A stretch of 64,000 nucleotides of DNA from assembly GCF_000733295.1 (NCBI RefSeq), contig NZ_JPMI01000423.1:124001-188000 (forward strand). Direction: 5' to 3'. Both the position numbers and the translations under genes were made by a program. The notes under the pieces are model-generated. The model saw only the letters and a program-made list of their open reading frames with translations, made no database searches and was not told where the DNA came from. The stretch is from Archangium violaceum Cb vi76 (GTDB lineage Bacteria > Myxococcota > Myxococcia > Myxococcales > Myxococcaceae). Positions 36,853 through 46,147 of the stretch are shown piece after piece. Position 1 is the stretch's first letter; every line of letters starts with the position of its first letter.

Positions 36853-38616
36853 ATGCGGACTCACCAGAACGGGTGGGCAGTGGCACTGATAGCACTGGTA
36901 ATGGCGTGGCCCGCGTGGGCGGCGCGTCCGTACCGGGGCGGAGCGGTGGCCACGGCGCATCCGATGGCGAGCGAGGCCGCGCTGCGGATGCTGGAGAAGG
37001 GCGGCAACTCGGTGGACGCGGCGGTGGCGGCGGCCTTCACCCTGGGCGTGGTGGGCCCGTACCACTCGGGCATTGGCGGCGGTGGCTTCGCGCTGGTGCA
37101 CGACGCGAAGACGGGCGGGACGCAGGTGCTGGACTTCCGCGAGGTGGCGCCCAAGGGGGCCACGCGCGACATGTACCTGAAGGACGGACAGGTGGTGCCT
37201 GGGCTTTCCACGGACGGTGCGACGAGCGTGGCGGTGCCCGGCGCGGTGGCCGGCTACCTGGAGCTGCTGGAGAAGCACGGCAAGCTGTCCCGCGCCGTGG
37301 TGCTGCAGCCGGCCATCGACGCCGCTCGCAACGGCTTCTGGGTGTCCCCCAAGTACCAGGCCATGGCCCACATGCGGCGCGACTGCCTGCGGCAGGACCC
37401 CGAGGCCTCGCGCCTCTTCCTCGCGAAGAACGACAAGGGCGAGCTGGACGTGCCGCCCGTGGGCCACCTCGTGCGCCAGCCGGAACTGGCCCGCACGCTC
37501 CAGACGCTCGCGAAGCGCGGCGCCAAGGCCTTCTACGCGGGCCCCATGGCCCAGGCCATGGTGGACACGGTGAAGGCGGGTGGCGGCACGCTCTCGCTCG
37601 AGGACCTGAAGGCCTTCAAGACACGCGCCCATGCGCCGCTGGAGGGCAGCTACCGCGGCCACCGCATCCTCACCATGCCGCCGCCGAGCGCGGGCGGACT
37701 CGCGGTGGTGCAGGTGCTCGGCGCGATGGAGCGGCTGCGCCCCCAGGGCCTGGACTTCCGCGAGCCGGAATCACTCCACCTCTACGCCGAGGCGGTGCGC
37801 CGCGTGTACGTGGACCGGGCGAAGTACCTGGGAGACCCCGCCTTCGTGAAGATCCCCATGGAGAGCCTCACCTCGTCCGGCTACATCGCGGACCTCGCGG
37901 GCAGCATCGACCCGAAGAAGGCCACGTCGAGCGCCTCGCTGCTGCCCCCCGTGGAGGGCGCCAGCGGCTCCACGCTCAAGAAGCCGGACGGCTGGTACGA
38001 CCCCTCCAGCGTGCCCGAGAAGAAGAACACCACGCACATCTCCGTCATCGACAAGGACGGCAACGCGGTGGCCCTCACCACCACGGTGAACTACGCCTTC
38101 GGCTCGTGCGTCGTCGCCAAGGGCACCGGCATCCTCCTCAATGACCAGATGGACGACTTCGCCGCGCGGCCCGGCGTGCCCAACGCCTACGGGCTGGTGA
38201 CGGGCGAGGCCAACGCCATCGCTCCGGGCAAGGTGCCCCTGTCCTCCATGTCCCCCACCCTCGTCTTCTCCAAGGAGGACCCCAAGAAGGTGATGCTGGC
38301 GGTGGGCAGCCCGGGCGGCTCCACCATCCCCACCACCGTCATCCAGGTCATCTCCAACATCGTGGACCAGAAGATGGACGTGGTGCGCGCGGTGGGACAG
38401 GGCCGGCTGCACCACCAGTACATGCCGGATGAGCTGTGGGTGGACCGCTATGGCCTGGAGCCCGCCACCCAGGCGGCGCTGGAGGCCAAGGGCCACAAGA
38501 TTCGCAAGCAGGAGGGCTGGGGCGACGCCGAGGCCGTCTACAGCGATCCGAAGACGAACCTGCGCTACGCGGGGAGCGACCCGCGCAACGAGGGCGCTGG
38601 CCTCGGCCAGGACTGA
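36853..38616 (+). CDS. ggt: Gamma-glutamyltransferase
   Basis: A 587-residue secreted enzyme. Start ATG 36853 gives a clean signal peptide ending WAARP. The proenzyme is cut before the catalytic Thr: KKNTTHISVIDKDGNAVALT places the new N-terminal threonine at T393, matching E. coli T391. The beta-subunit oxyanion and substrate segment SSMSPTLVF is intact. The enzyme hydrolyses glutathione and transfers its gamma-glutamyl group in the periplasm. The 214-base region upstream (36639-36852) is divergent to the small glmU-linked ORF and must hold promoters for both directions. Confidence 0.96.
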   Translation: MRTHQNGWAVALIALVMAWPAWAARPYRGGAVATAHPMASEAALRMLEKGGNSVDAAVAAAFTLGVVGPYHSGIGGGGFALVHDAKTGGTQVLDFREVAPKGATRDMYLKDGQVVPGLSTDGATSVAVPGAVAGYLELLEKHGKLSRAVVLQPAIDAARNGFWVSPKYQAMAHMRRDCLRQDPEASRLFLAKNDKGELDVPPVGHLVRQPELARTLQTLAKRGAKAFYAGPMAQAMVDTVKAGGGTLSLEDLKAFKTRAHAPLEGSYRGHRILTMPPPSAGGLAVVQVLGAMERLRPQGLDFREPESLHLYAEAVRRVYVDRAKYLGDPAFVKIPMESLTSSGYIADLAGSIDPKKATSSASLLPPVEGASGSTLKKPDGWYDPSSVPEKKNTTHISVIDKDGNAVALTTTVNYAFGSCVVAKGTGILLNDQMDDFAARPGVPNAYGLVTGEANAIAPGKVPLSSMSPTLVFSKEDPKKVMLAVGSPGGSTIPTTVIQVISNIVDQKMDVVRAVGQGRLHHQYMPDELWVDRYGLEPATQAALEAKGHKIRKQEGWGDAEAVYSDPKTNLRYAGSDPRNEGAGLGQD

Positions 38617-38636
38617 CGGACAGGACGGAACACACC

Positions 38637-39419
38637 GTGGCCACCCCGCTCCTCCAACTCTTCGACGCGCACCTCCACCCGGAGGCCCTCAGCGACCAGG
38701 ACCTCGAGTCCATGCGCTTCTTCGGGGTGGAGCGGGCGTTGGTGGTCGCCCACCACCTGCCCGAGCCCACGCCCAAGGCCCTGCGCAAGCACTTCGACGA
38801 CCTGATGCTCCGGCAACTCCCCCGCCTGGAGCGGCTGGGCATCCGCGCCTGGGCCGCGCTGGGCGTACACCCGCGCTGCATCCCCCGCCGCGGCCTGTCC
38901 GAGGTGCTCTCCAGTCTCCCCGACTACTTCCGCGGCGGACGCGTGGTGGCCCTGGGCGAGACGGGCCTGCACGCGGGCGGCATCGAGGAGGAGGAGGCCT
39001 TCCTCGAGCAGCTCGCGCTCGCGCGTCAGCTCAAGCTGAAGGTGCTGGTGCACACCCCGGTGCGCGACAAGGAGCGCCACACCCGGCGCATCCTCACCCT
39101 GCTACGCGAGTCCGGCATCCGGCCCTCCCGCGTGCTGGTGGACCACGCCAACGGCCGTACCGTGCGCAACATCCTCGGCTGTGGGCATTGGGCGGGGCTG
39201 ACGTTGCACCCCGAGGCACTCAAGGCCGAACGTGCCGTGGCGCTGGTGCGCCGGCTTGGCAGCGAAAGGCTGGTACTCAACTCGGATGCCGGCGATGGCG
39301 CCGGAGATATTCTGGGGCTCGCCCGTGTGGCCAACATGCTGGCCAAGGCGAAGCTGTCGGAACGAGTGGTGAAGCGCGTGGCGCATGACAACGCCACGCG
39401 ATTCTACCGGCCTCGTTAG
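38637..39419 (+). CDS. TatD-like metal-dependent hydrolase
   Basis: A 260-residue TIM-barrel hydrolase, starting at GTG 38637, 20 nt after ggt. The metal-binding HxH is at H12 and H14 (LFDAHLHPE). Further ligands are in ALGVHPR, ALGETGLH, VLVHTPVRD and LVDHAN, and a late acidic residue is in LNSDAGDG. TatD enzymes are Mg-dependent exonucleases acting on DNA; this one diverges from the canonical sequence, so the substrate is uncertain. It converges with the following small gene, the stops overlapping by 4 nt. Confidence 0.88.
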   Translation: MATPLLQLFDAHLHPEALSDQDLESMRFFGVERALVVAHHLPEPTPKALRKHFDDLMLRQLPRLERLGIRAWAALGVHPRCIPRRGLSEVLSSLPDYFRGGRVVALGETGLHAGGIEEEEAFLEQLALARQLKLKVLVHTPVRDKERHTRRILTLLRESGIRPSRVLVDHANGRTVRNILGCGHWAGLTLHPEALKAERAVALVRRLGSERLVLNSDAGDGAGDILGLARVANMLAKAKLSERVVKRVAHDNATRFYRPR

Positions 39420-39685
39420 TGAAGCGCGCTGGACTCCGACTCCGGGTGCAGCGTCAACCGCTGCGCCTCGTCCAGCCTGGCCCGCACCGGGATGCCCCGA
39501 TGCCGGTACTGCGCCAGCGAGTCCGCCACTTCGTCCAGCAACAACTGGTAGCGCTCGTCCAGCTCCACGGCGATCAACATCATCGTCTCGCCCGCGTCCT
39601 CGACGCCCGGGCGGTACACCTGGCAACGCTGGAACCGCGCCCAGCGGCCATTCTCCATCTTCACAAGCTCGCCATCGTAAGCCAT
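39416..39685 (-). CDS. Small conserved-looking hypothetical protein
   Basis: An 89-residue soluble protein. Start ATG 39685 follows GGGGGA. It has a beta-rich front half (MAYDGELVKMENGRWARFQR) and a helical, acidic back half with LDERYQLLLDEVADSLAQYR. No domain is recognised. It is convergent with the TatD-like gene and overlaps its stop by 4 nt, which favours it being real. Confidence 0.7.
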   Translation of the reverse strand: MAYDGELVKMENGRWARFQRCQVYRPGVEDAGETMMLIAVELDERYQLLLDEVADSLAQYRHRGIPVRARLDEAQRLTLHPESESSALH

Positions 39686-40060
39686 GCGCAGTTCCCCCTT
39701 TCGAACGTCTCGACAGGAAGTCGGGAAGTGAATGGAGGCACTGTAAGCACAAATTTTCCGCGCGTCACCCCCCCTGCTGAAAATTCGTGAAAGGCCCCTG
39801 ATATTGGTCGTTTACCCGACGCTTCCCCTCGTGGTGGCTCCACCCTCCAGCCGGGCACACTCCAAGTTGTAAATTTGCTGGACTGTTAAGTTGTTGATGG
39901 CCAACGCTCCGCGCCGTCCGGATGCGTCAACGGCCCGACACTCGCGCACGAGAGGATCAGCCCGGCCCGCCCCCGAGGGAGCCCCGAGCGGCCCGGAGCG
40001 CTCGCGAAGTGCCTGTGAGTCCGGTGGCAAGAGGGCACGCCTTCCCTTAGATTGGCGGGG
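39686..40060. other. Intergenic region with A/T-rich palindromes
   Basis: A 375-base gene-free gap between divergent genes. AATTTTC (39752-39758) and GAAAATT (39779-39785) form a perfect 7-bp inverted repeat with a 20-nt loop. AAGTTGT occurs twice near 39864-39895, in a patch more A/T rich than its surroundings. Promoters for both flanking genes are expected here. No ORF, tRNA or repeat array was recognised. Confidence 0.5.
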
Positions 40061-40297
40061 ATGAAGTTGACCCAGTTGTTCCGCCGCGATCGGACCGTCA
40101 TCAAGCGCGCGGACGCGCAGGACCAGGCCGAGAAGCTGCTGGCCGAGTCGCTCCGTCTGCTCAGCCAGGTGTGCACCAAGGTCGCCGATCTCATCGAGAC
40201 GCAGCGCCTGGAGCGCGCTGGCTACTCGAACAACGCCTACCTCCAGCGGCTGGACAACCCGCCCAAGCCGGGGGACGCGGAGCGCAAGAAGGAGTAG
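40061..40297 (+). CDS. Small hypothetical protein
   Basis: A 78-residue, highly charged, mostly helical protein starting MKLTQLFRRDRTVIKRADAQ. The middle (LLSQVCTKVADLIETQRLER) looks like one long helix, perhaps a coiled coil. It has no signal peptide. ATG 40061 follows GGCGGGG; a TTG nine bases upstream is an alternative. It is 13 nt before the amidohydrolase gene and may be co-transcribed. Confidence 0.65.
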   Translation: MKLTQLFRRDRTVIKRADAQDQAEKLLAESLRLLSQVCTKVADLIETQRLERAGYSNNAYLQRLDNPPKPGDAERKKE

Positions 40298-40310
40298 ACC
40301 TCCTCGGCGC

Positions 40311-41255
40311 ATGCACCACCCCGACGAGTCCCCCGTCTGCCTGGGCGCCGCCTCTGGCTGGCTGGCGCCTGGAAGCCCGACACTGCCCCTGCCGGCCTTG
40401 AACGACGAGGAGGGGCCCCGGCTGCCCGAGGGGCTGCCACCCGTGGTGGATGCCCACGTCCACCTCTTCCCGGACGGCGTCTTCGAGGCCATCTGGCGGT
40501 GGTTCGACCAGTATGGCTGGCCCATCCGCTACAAGCTGCACACGCCCCAGGTGGTGTCCTTCCTGCTGTCGCGCGGGGTGCACCGGGTGGTGGCGCTGCA
40601 CTACGCGCACAAGCCGGGCATGGCGCGCTTCCTCAACTCCTATGTCGCCGAGGTGGCCCGGGCCGAGCCGCGCGTGCTGGGGCTGGCCACCGTGATGCCG
40701 GGAGAAGAGGGGGCGGCCGGGATTCTCGCCGAGGCCTTCGCGGCGGGCCTCAAGGGCGTGAAGCTGCACTGCCACGTGCAGTGCTTCGCCCCGGATGCAC
40801 CCGCGCTCCACGAGGTGTACGAGGCCTGCGCCCGGGCCGGACGGCCGCTGGTGATGCACGCCGGCCGCGAGCCCGCCAGCCCCCAATACAGGTGCGACGT
40901 GCACGCCCTCTGCTCGGCCGAGCGCGTGGAGCGGGTCCTCAAGGACCACCCGGGCCTCGAGCTGTGCATCCCCCACCTGGGCGCGGACGAGTTCGACGCG
41001 TACGAGCGGCTCCTGGAGCGCCACGACAACCTCTGGCTGGACACCACCATGGCGGTGGCCGGTTATTTCCCCATTCCGGTGCCCCGCCGCTTGCTGGAAG
41101 TCCGCCCCGAGCGCATTCTCTACGGCACGGACTTCCCCAACCTGCCGTACGCCTGGGACCGCGAGCTCAAGCAGTTGTTGGCCCTCAAGCTCGGGGACGA
41201 GGTGGAGGCGGGCCTCCTGGGGCAGAACGCCCTCCAGCTTTTCGAGGGATGTTGA
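40311..41255 (+). CDS. Amidohydrolase-family protein (PF04909-like)
   Basis: A 314-residue TIM-barrel protein. HxH metal ligands are H49 and H51 in VVDAHVHLF. Further ligand candidates are in KLHCHVQCF, LVMHAGREP and CIPHLG. The final acidic residue lies in GTDFPNLPY. This is the pattern of amidohydrolase 2 enzymes, which include decarboxylases and lactonases. The substrate is unknown. It is the second TIM-barrel hydrolase in this segment after the TatD-like gene, but they are not related closely. Confidence 0.85.
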   Translation: MHHPDESPVCLGAASGWLAPGSPTLPLPALNDEEGPRLPEGLPPVVDAHVHLFPDGVFEAIWRWFDQYGWPIRYKLHTPQVVSFLLSRGVHRVVALHYAHKPGMARFLNSYVAEVARAEPRVLGLATVMPGEEGAAGILAEAFAAGLKGVKLHCHVQCFAPDAPALHEVYEACARAGRPLVMHAGREPASPQYRCDVHALCSAERVERVLKDHPGLELCIPHLGADEFDAYERLLERHDNLWLDTTMAVAGYFPIPVPRRLLEVRPERILYGTDFPNLPYAWDRELKQLLALKLGDEVEAGLLGQNALQLFEGC

Positions 41256-41351
41256 AAACCGGGCACACCCCTTCCGGAACCGGAAAGCCATTCGCATCTT
41301 GCCCCCCATAGAATCTGCCTTCCCTGCCGGAACACGCATCGAGGCCTTGCC

Positions 41352-41729
41352 ATGTCCTACATCCTGGTCGTCGACGACGACGCGAGCCACCGCACGCTCA
41401 TCTGCGATGCCCTAGAGGAGATGGGCTATCGCACGGAGCAGGCCGGCAACGGCCGAGAGGCCCTCGACACCCTCGAGGGAGAGATACCCCAGGCCGTGCT
41501 GCTGGACTTGCGCATGCCGGTGATGAGCGGCTGGGGCCTGCTGGACGCCCTCAAGAAGATGCCGCGGGCGCGCGGGCTGCCGATCATCATCATCTCGGGC
41601 TACGGCTTCGAGTGGGAGGCGGAGCTGGTGGGCGCCGCCGGCTACATCTCCAAGCCGGTGGACCTGGACAAGGTGCGGATGACGGTGCAGCGCATCATCG
41701 GCCCGCCCGAAGTGGCCATGGTGCACTGA
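41352..41729 (+). CDS. Single-domain response regulator
   Basis: A 125-residue receiver domain with no output domain. The acidic pocket is D8-D9-D10 in LVVDDDASH. The phospho-acceptor is D52 in VLLDLRMPVMSG, with S82 and the conserved K101 in GYISKPVD. It probably acts in a phosphorelay or binds a partner protein, as CheY-like regulators do. No histidine kinase lies nearby. It is a single-gene unit with 96 nt of leader. Confidence 0.93.
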   Translation: MSYILVVDDDASHRTLICDALEEMGYRTEQAGNGREALDTLEGEIPQAVLLDLRMPVMSGWGLLDALKKMPRARGLPIIIISGYGFEWEAELVGAAGYISKPVDLDKVRMTVQRIIGPPEVAMVH

Positions 41730-41840
41730 GCGGCACGGCCCCTCCCGCGCCACCTCCCAGGTGCCAGGCTCCTCCTATGGGCCTCGGACATCGGGGGGAT
41801 TGTGGGAGGGCGGCGGAGTCGGCTCTGATCCGGCCCGCGC

Positions 41841-42662
41841 ATGTCTCCCACCCCCACTGACCTGGCCGTCGATGCCCATGGGCTCGTGAAGCGCTTCGGC
41901 GAATTCACCGCGCTCAATGGCATGGAGCTGACCATCCCCCGCGGCTCCTTCTACGCCTTCCTCGGTCCCAACGGGGCCGGCAAGTCCACCACCATCGCCC
42001 TGCTCACCGGCGTGTACGCGCCGGACGCCGGCCGCATCTCCCTGCTGGGGGTGGACGCGGTGGCCCGGCCGCTGGAGGTCAAACGCCACATCGGCGTGGT
42101 GCCCGAGGAGCTGAGCCTCTTCGAGCGGCTCACGGGCCGTCAGTACCTCACCTTCTGCGGGCGCATGTACGGGCTGAGCGGGGACGAGGCGGCGGCGCGG
42201 GCCGCCGAGTTGCTGGAGCTCACGGAGCTGACGTACAAGGCGGGCGCGCTGGTGGCCGAGTACTCCAAGGGCATGCGGCGGCGGCTGGCCATCGCGGCGG
42301 CGCTGATCCACGCGCCGGAGCTGGTGCTGCTGGACGAGCCCTTCGAGGGCATCGACGTGCTGGCCGCGGGCGTCATCCGCGAGCTGCTGCGCGAGCTGAG
42401 CCGTCGGGGCGTGACGCTGCTGCTCACCACGCACGTGCTGGAGATAGCGGAGCGGCTGGCCACGCACGCGGGTGTCATCCGTGGCGGGAGGATGCTGGAC
42501 CAGGGCACGGTGCAACAGTTGATGCAGCGCTATGACGCGCCCTCGCTGGAGGCCGTGTTCGAGAAGCTCATCTCCGTGCCGGCCGCGCGCAACGCGAAGC
42601 TGTCCTTCTACGGGGACGCACCGCCCGCCGAAGTGGTGGAGCTGCGCCGGGGGTCCGCGTGA
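41841..42662 (+). CDS. ABC transporter ATPase (ABC-2 exporter type)
   Basis: A 273-residue ATPase. Walker A GPNGAGKST lies at 42-50, the signature region reads YSKGMRRRLAIAAALI, and Walker B is LVLLDEPFEGID. The short C-terminal tail is typical of ABC-2 type exporters (drug, polysaccharide or lipid export). The stop overlaps the next gene by 4 nt (GTGA), so the pair form one transporter. Substrate unknown. Confidence 0.93.
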   Translation: MSPTPTDLAVDAHGLVKRFGEFTALNGMELTIPRGSFYAFLGPNGAGKSTTIALLTGVYAPDAGRISLLGVDAVARPLEVKRHIGVVPEELSLFERLTGRQYLTFCGRMYGLSGDEAAARAAELLELTELTYKAGALVAEYSKGMRRRLAIAAALIHAPELVLLDEPFEGIDVLAAGVIRELLRELSRRGVTLLLTTHVLEIAERLATHAGVIRGGRMLDQGTVQQLMQRYDAPSLEAVFEKLISVPAARNAKLSFYGDAPPAEVVELRRGSA

Positions 42663-44314
42663 ACCGGGTAGCCGCGCCGGGCTTCTTCCGGCACCTGTGG
42701 CTGTTGTGGGGCCTGCGCCTGGACATCGGACTCAACCAGGGGCCGGGCCGGAGCCGGTGGATGGCGGTGGCCGCCTTCCTGCTCTCGAGCGCACCGGCCT
42801 GGGGCCTGGGCGTGACGTTCTATGGGTTGATGCGGCTGAAGCCCATCGCCGAGAACGGCGTGTGGCCCTTCTTCATCCTCAACCTGCTGTGCTTCGTCAC
42901 GTCGGCGGTGTGGGTGACGTGGCCGCTGATGAGCGCGGGCGTGGATGACCACTCGGAGCTGAGCCGCTACGCACCCTTTCCCATCTCGCCCTTCCGGCTG
43001 CTCATCTCCTCCACGGTGGCGAGCCTCTTCGAGCCGCGCGCGCTCGTCTTCTACGCGCCGTTGACGGGAGCGGCGCTGGGCTTCGCCTCGGTGCACCCGG
43101 TGCGGGTGAAATGGTTCGCCGTGCTGCTGTACGTGCTGTTCGCGCTGCTCAACGCGGCCTGGAGCCGGGTGGGCCTGCACGCGGTGCTCAACGTGCTGCG
43201 CGAGAAGCACAGCGCCCAGTTGATGGGTGGCGGCTTCGTGCTGTTCCTCGTGGCCGCGTCCCTCATCCCGCCCATCGACACCTCATGGCTGACGGCCGTG
43301 GGCGAGGGGGGCGTGGAGAAGCTGGACATGGCCCTCATCATCGACGCGACGATTGCCCTGGGACGGGTGCCCTCGGGCTTCTTCGGGGACGCGCTGCTGG
43401 AGCTCAGCTATGGGTACAGGCGCAATGCGCTGGTGGACGGCGTGGGCATGGTCTTCTTCGCCCTGCTGGGACTGGGAATCGCCTACGCGCTGCTGCTGCG
43501 CTTCCACCGCAACGTGGGCCGCGCCGGCCCGTCCGTGAAGGAGTCCGGAGACAACGATCCATTCGCCCGGACGCGCACCACGTACACCACGCTGCTGACA
43601 CGCGAGGCGTTGGACCTGTGGCGCAACCCGCGCGCGCGGCTGCTGGCGTCCGTGCCCTTCGTGCTGGCCATCCTGATGAAGCTGACGTCGGGCCGGGCCC
43701 TCTTCGAGTACCTGCTGGGCGCGAGCGTGGATGCCTGGTTGATGGGCGGCCTGTGCATCTACGGCGCGGTGGTGATGGCCTCCACGTTCTCGCAGAACAC
43801 GTTCGCCTATGACGGGCACGGGCTGGCCATGCTCATCGCCGCCCCCGTGGAGCTGGGGGACGTGCTGCGGGCGAAGAACGTGGTGCAGGGCACGGCGGCC
43901 GGCGCCATGGCCCTGCTGGTGGGAGTGTTCTACCGGGTGTACTTCGGCAAGGGCTCGGCGCTGGACTTCCTGTGCGCCATGACGGCCGTGGTGGCCGTCG
44001 TCCCCGTGCTGCTCGCGGCCGGCAACTTCCTGTCCCTGTACTTCCCGGTGAAGTTCCACGCGAGCCTCAAGCGCCGGGACAAGCTGCCCCTCACCGCCTC
44101 CATGCTCGGCATCGTCGCGGCGAGCGTGGGCTGTGCCCCCTTCGTCTGGGCCCTGCGGTTCGCCGGGAAGAGCGGGCCGAGTGGCCAGACGCTGGCGATG
44201 ATCGCCCTGTGCGCCGCCTTCAACCTCATTCTGTACCGCTCGCTGCTCCCCCTGGCGCTGCGACTGCTCGGACAGCGGAGGGAGCTCGTGCTGCGCGCGG
44301 TGACGAGGGAGTGA
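42659..44314 (+). CDS. ABC-2-type membrane protein
   Basis: A 551-residue integral membrane protein with about 12 hydrophobic segments (for example FFILNLLCFVTSAVWVTWPL and LGIVAASVGCAPFVWAL), starting at GTG 42659. No known motif beyond membrane spans. Its translational coupling to the ATPase gene makes it the permease. Its length and the two-half layout suggest that it has both half-channels in one chain. Confidence 0.85.
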   Translation: MNRVAAPGFFRHLWLLWGLRLDIGLNQGPGRSRWMAVAAFLLSSAPAWGLGVTFYGLMRLKPIAENGVWPFFILNLLCFVTSAVWVTWPLMSAGVDDHSELSRYAPFPISPFRLLISSTVASLFEPRALVFYAPLTGAALGFASVHPVRVKWFAVLLYVLFALLNAAWSRVGLHAVLNVLREKHSAQLMGGGFVLFLVAASLIPPIDTSWLTAVGEGGVEKLDMALIIDATIALGRVPSGFFGDALLELSYGYRRNALVDGVGMVFFALLGLGIAYALLLRFHRNVGRAGPSVKESGDNDPFARTRTTYTTLLTREALDLWRNPRARLLASVPFVLAILMKLTSGRALFEYLLGASVDAWLMGGLCIYGAVVMASTFSQNTFAYDGHGLAMLIAAPVELGDVLRAKNVVQGTAAGAMALLVGVFYRVYFGKGSALDFLCAMTAVVAVVPVLLAAGNFLSLYFPVKFHASLKRRDKLPLTASMLGIVAASVGCAPFVWALRFAGKSGPSGQTLAMIALCAAFNLILYRSLLPLALRLLGQRRELVLRAVTRE

Positions 44315-44342
44315 AGAGTGTTGGAGCCACCAACGCCACCGC

Positions 44343-44840
44343 TCAGGGAATGGATGAATCCGGTCTGAACTCCTTCTCCATCCGGATCAACTCCAAGCTG
44401 CCTTTCATGTCCTTGTACTGGGTATGTTCTGGCGAGACGGATTGAAACTGGCGCTCGGCCAGTTCCAGCATGCGTCTCGCCGCCGGCAGGTGCTCTGGAT
44501 GGAACTTCGCCCATCGCGCGAACAGAATGGCAACGTGCACCCGGCGCTCGACATCCGTGTAGCCCAGCCGCCGGATTCGACGAAGGGCACGTCCGAAATC
44601 CGGCCATGGGGCATTACAACCAAAAGCGCCCAGCAGGATCTCCTCCGCGACGCGTCGGCGTGTCTCCAAGTGCTCCCAAGGAGTCTTCACCGTGGCGAGC
44701 AGCTTGCGTTGCAGTACAAGGAACTCCCGCTCGTATTGCTCGAACGGAGCGTCCAGCAGAGCGACATAGAGTTGGGAGATGGCATCAGCGCCCGCCATCC
44801 ATCGCTGATGAAACGCCTCCTCACCGCGCTCCTGGCTCAT
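44343..44840 (-). CDS. Hypothetical partner of the following lipoprotein gene
   Basis: A 165-residue soluble, helical protein. Start ATG 44840 overlaps the lipoprotein stop by 4 nt. It contains QYEREFLVLQRKLL and TPWEHLETRRRVAEEIL segments and no signal peptide. I do not recognise a family. In myxobacteria such lipoprotein/small-protein pairs occur in many copies; an effector/immunity arrangement is one idea, without direct evidence. Confidence 0.6.
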   Translation of the reverse strand: MSQERGEEAFHQRWMAGADAISQLYVALLDAPFEQYEREFLVLQRKLLATVKTPWEHLETRRRVAEEILLGAFGCNAPWPDFGRALRRIRRLGYTDVERRVHVAILFARWAKFHPEHLPAARRMLELAERQFQSVSPEHTQYKDMKGSLELIRMEKEFRPDSSIP

Positions 44841-45304
44841 GGACACAGCTTCCCATTGGCCTCGGTAGGCCATACTCCACTGTTCTGCATACAGACATCA
44901 CGGCAGCCGACGCACTGACTGTGGTTGAATTTGGGCCCGCGAATGCCTTGCACCGCTGTTCCCAGGCATCGAGTAAATTCCTCGTTGCACCTTCTTTTGA
45001 TTTTCTCTGGTGACCACTCCGTCGTTTCACCCTTTGAACCCTCAGAGGGCTGGTCCTTTGTCGGCGCCGCGGCTTCCGGAGGAACAGGCAACGGAGTCGT
45101 ACTCACGGGAATGGGAAGAATCGCCTCCTCACCCGCCATGGCGGTGCAGTACGCCGGGTTCTGCCGGCAGGCGCTCGAAGCCGAGTCCATGCTCTGCTCC
45201 AACCGTCCCGTGGACGGTCCCGCGCCATACACCACCGGGTAGGGATAGGGGCCTCGCACGCATGCGCACATCAGGGCCAGGAACGGCACCATCCAGCGAT
45301 TCAT
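44837..45304 (-). CDS. Cys-rich lipoprotein
   Basis: A 155-residue protein. Start ATG 45304 begins MNRWMVPFLALMCACVRG, with C13 and C15 as lipidation candidates. The centre is Pro/Ser-rich. The C-terminal third is Cys-rich, with ECNEEF-like, RCLGTAV, QCVGCRDVCMQ and LCP segments, which may form disulfides or bind metal. The gene overlaps the downstream soluble protein by 4 nt. It is divergent to the AAA ATPase gene over 79 bp. Confidence 0.75.
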   Translation of the reverse strand: MNRWMVPFLALMCACVRGPYPYPVVYGAGPSTGRLEQSMDSASSACRQNPAYCTAMAGEEAILPIPVSTTPLPVPPEAAAPTKDQPSEGSKGETTEWSPEKIKRRCNEEFTRCLGTAVQGIRGPKFNHSQCVGCRDVCMQNSGVWPTEANGKLCP

Positions 45305-45383
45305 GCCGTCCGACGCTACATCGAGCGCCCGAGCCAGACAATCCGGCTCGTGTATCCTCGACCGCGAGGCACCAGCGAGGACC

Positions 45384-46127
45384 ATGGACCCGACCTTCAT
45401 CCGCACGGTGACGCTCCTGCGCGAGCAGGTGCCGGACTTCAACCGCTATCCGTTCAACCTGCCCGTGGTGCGAGAGCTGGAAGGCCTGGAGCTCCACCCG
45501 CGTGTCACCTTCTTCGCCGGGGAGAACGGCAGCGGGAAGTCCACGTTGCTCGAGGCCATCGCCACCGCCGCGGGGTTCAACCCCGAGGGAGGCACGCGCA
45601 GCTTCAACTTCTCCACCCGCAGCTCCGAATCCGAGCTGCATCGTTTCCTCCGGCTCATCCGGGGTTATCGCCGCCCCCGCACCGGCTTCTTCCTGCGCGC
45701 GGAGAGCTATTTCAACGTGGGCACCGTACTGGAACAGATGCCGGACATCCTCCAGGACGCCTATGGTGGCGTCTCGCCGCACGAGCAGTCCCACGGCGAG
45801 TCGTTCCTGATGCTCGTGCGCAACCGCTTCTGGGCCAACGGACTCTATATCCTCGACGAGCCCGAGGCCGCCCTGTCACCCCAGCACCAGCTCACCCTGC
45901 TGCGCCACATCGACGACCTGGCCCGCCGCAAGTCCTCGCAGCTCCTCATCGCCACGCACTCGCCCATCCTCCTGGCCTACCCGGACTCGCGCATCTACTG
46001 GTTGTCCAAGCAGGGTCTCGCCCCCATCGCCTACGAGGACACCGAGCACTACCGCCTGACTCGCGACTTCCTCCTCCATCGCGAGCGCTACCTCCGAGAG
46101 CTGATGGATACCCGTGACGAGGATTGA
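45384..46127 (+). CDS. AAA ATPase of the SMC/ABC-like fold
   Basis: A 247-residue single-domain ATPase starting at ATG 45384. Walker A is ENGSGKST (FFAGENGSGKSTLLEAI), the signature region is HGESFLMLVRNRF, and Walker B is LYILDEPEAALS, followed by LIATHSPILLAYPDS with the switch histidine. This is the compact AAA_21-type ATPase often encoded singly. No TOPRIM or nuclease gene lies next to it. Function unknown; a repair or defence role is possible. It lies 20 nt before the alpha/beta hydrolase gene. Confidence 0.88.
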   Translation: MDPTFIRTVTLLREQVPDFNRYPFNLPVVRELEGLELHPRVTFFAGENGSGKSTLLEAIATAAGFNPEGGTRSFNFSTRSSESELHRFLRLIRGYRRPRTGFFLRAESYFNVGTVLEQMPDILQDAYGGVSPHEQSHGESFLMLVRNRFWANGLYILDEPEAALSPQHQLTLLRHIDDLARRKSSQLLIATHSPILLAYPDSRIYWLSKQGLAPIAYEDTEHYRLTRDFLLHRERYLRELMDTRDED

Positions 46128-46147
46128 GCGCGTGCTAGAACGCGCCC

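Noticed and set aside
45384..46127. Second defence operon around the single AAA ATPase
   Set aside because: The neighbours are an alpha/beta hydrolase and an unknown protein, without nuclease or other effector domain, so there is no support beyond the ATPase fold.
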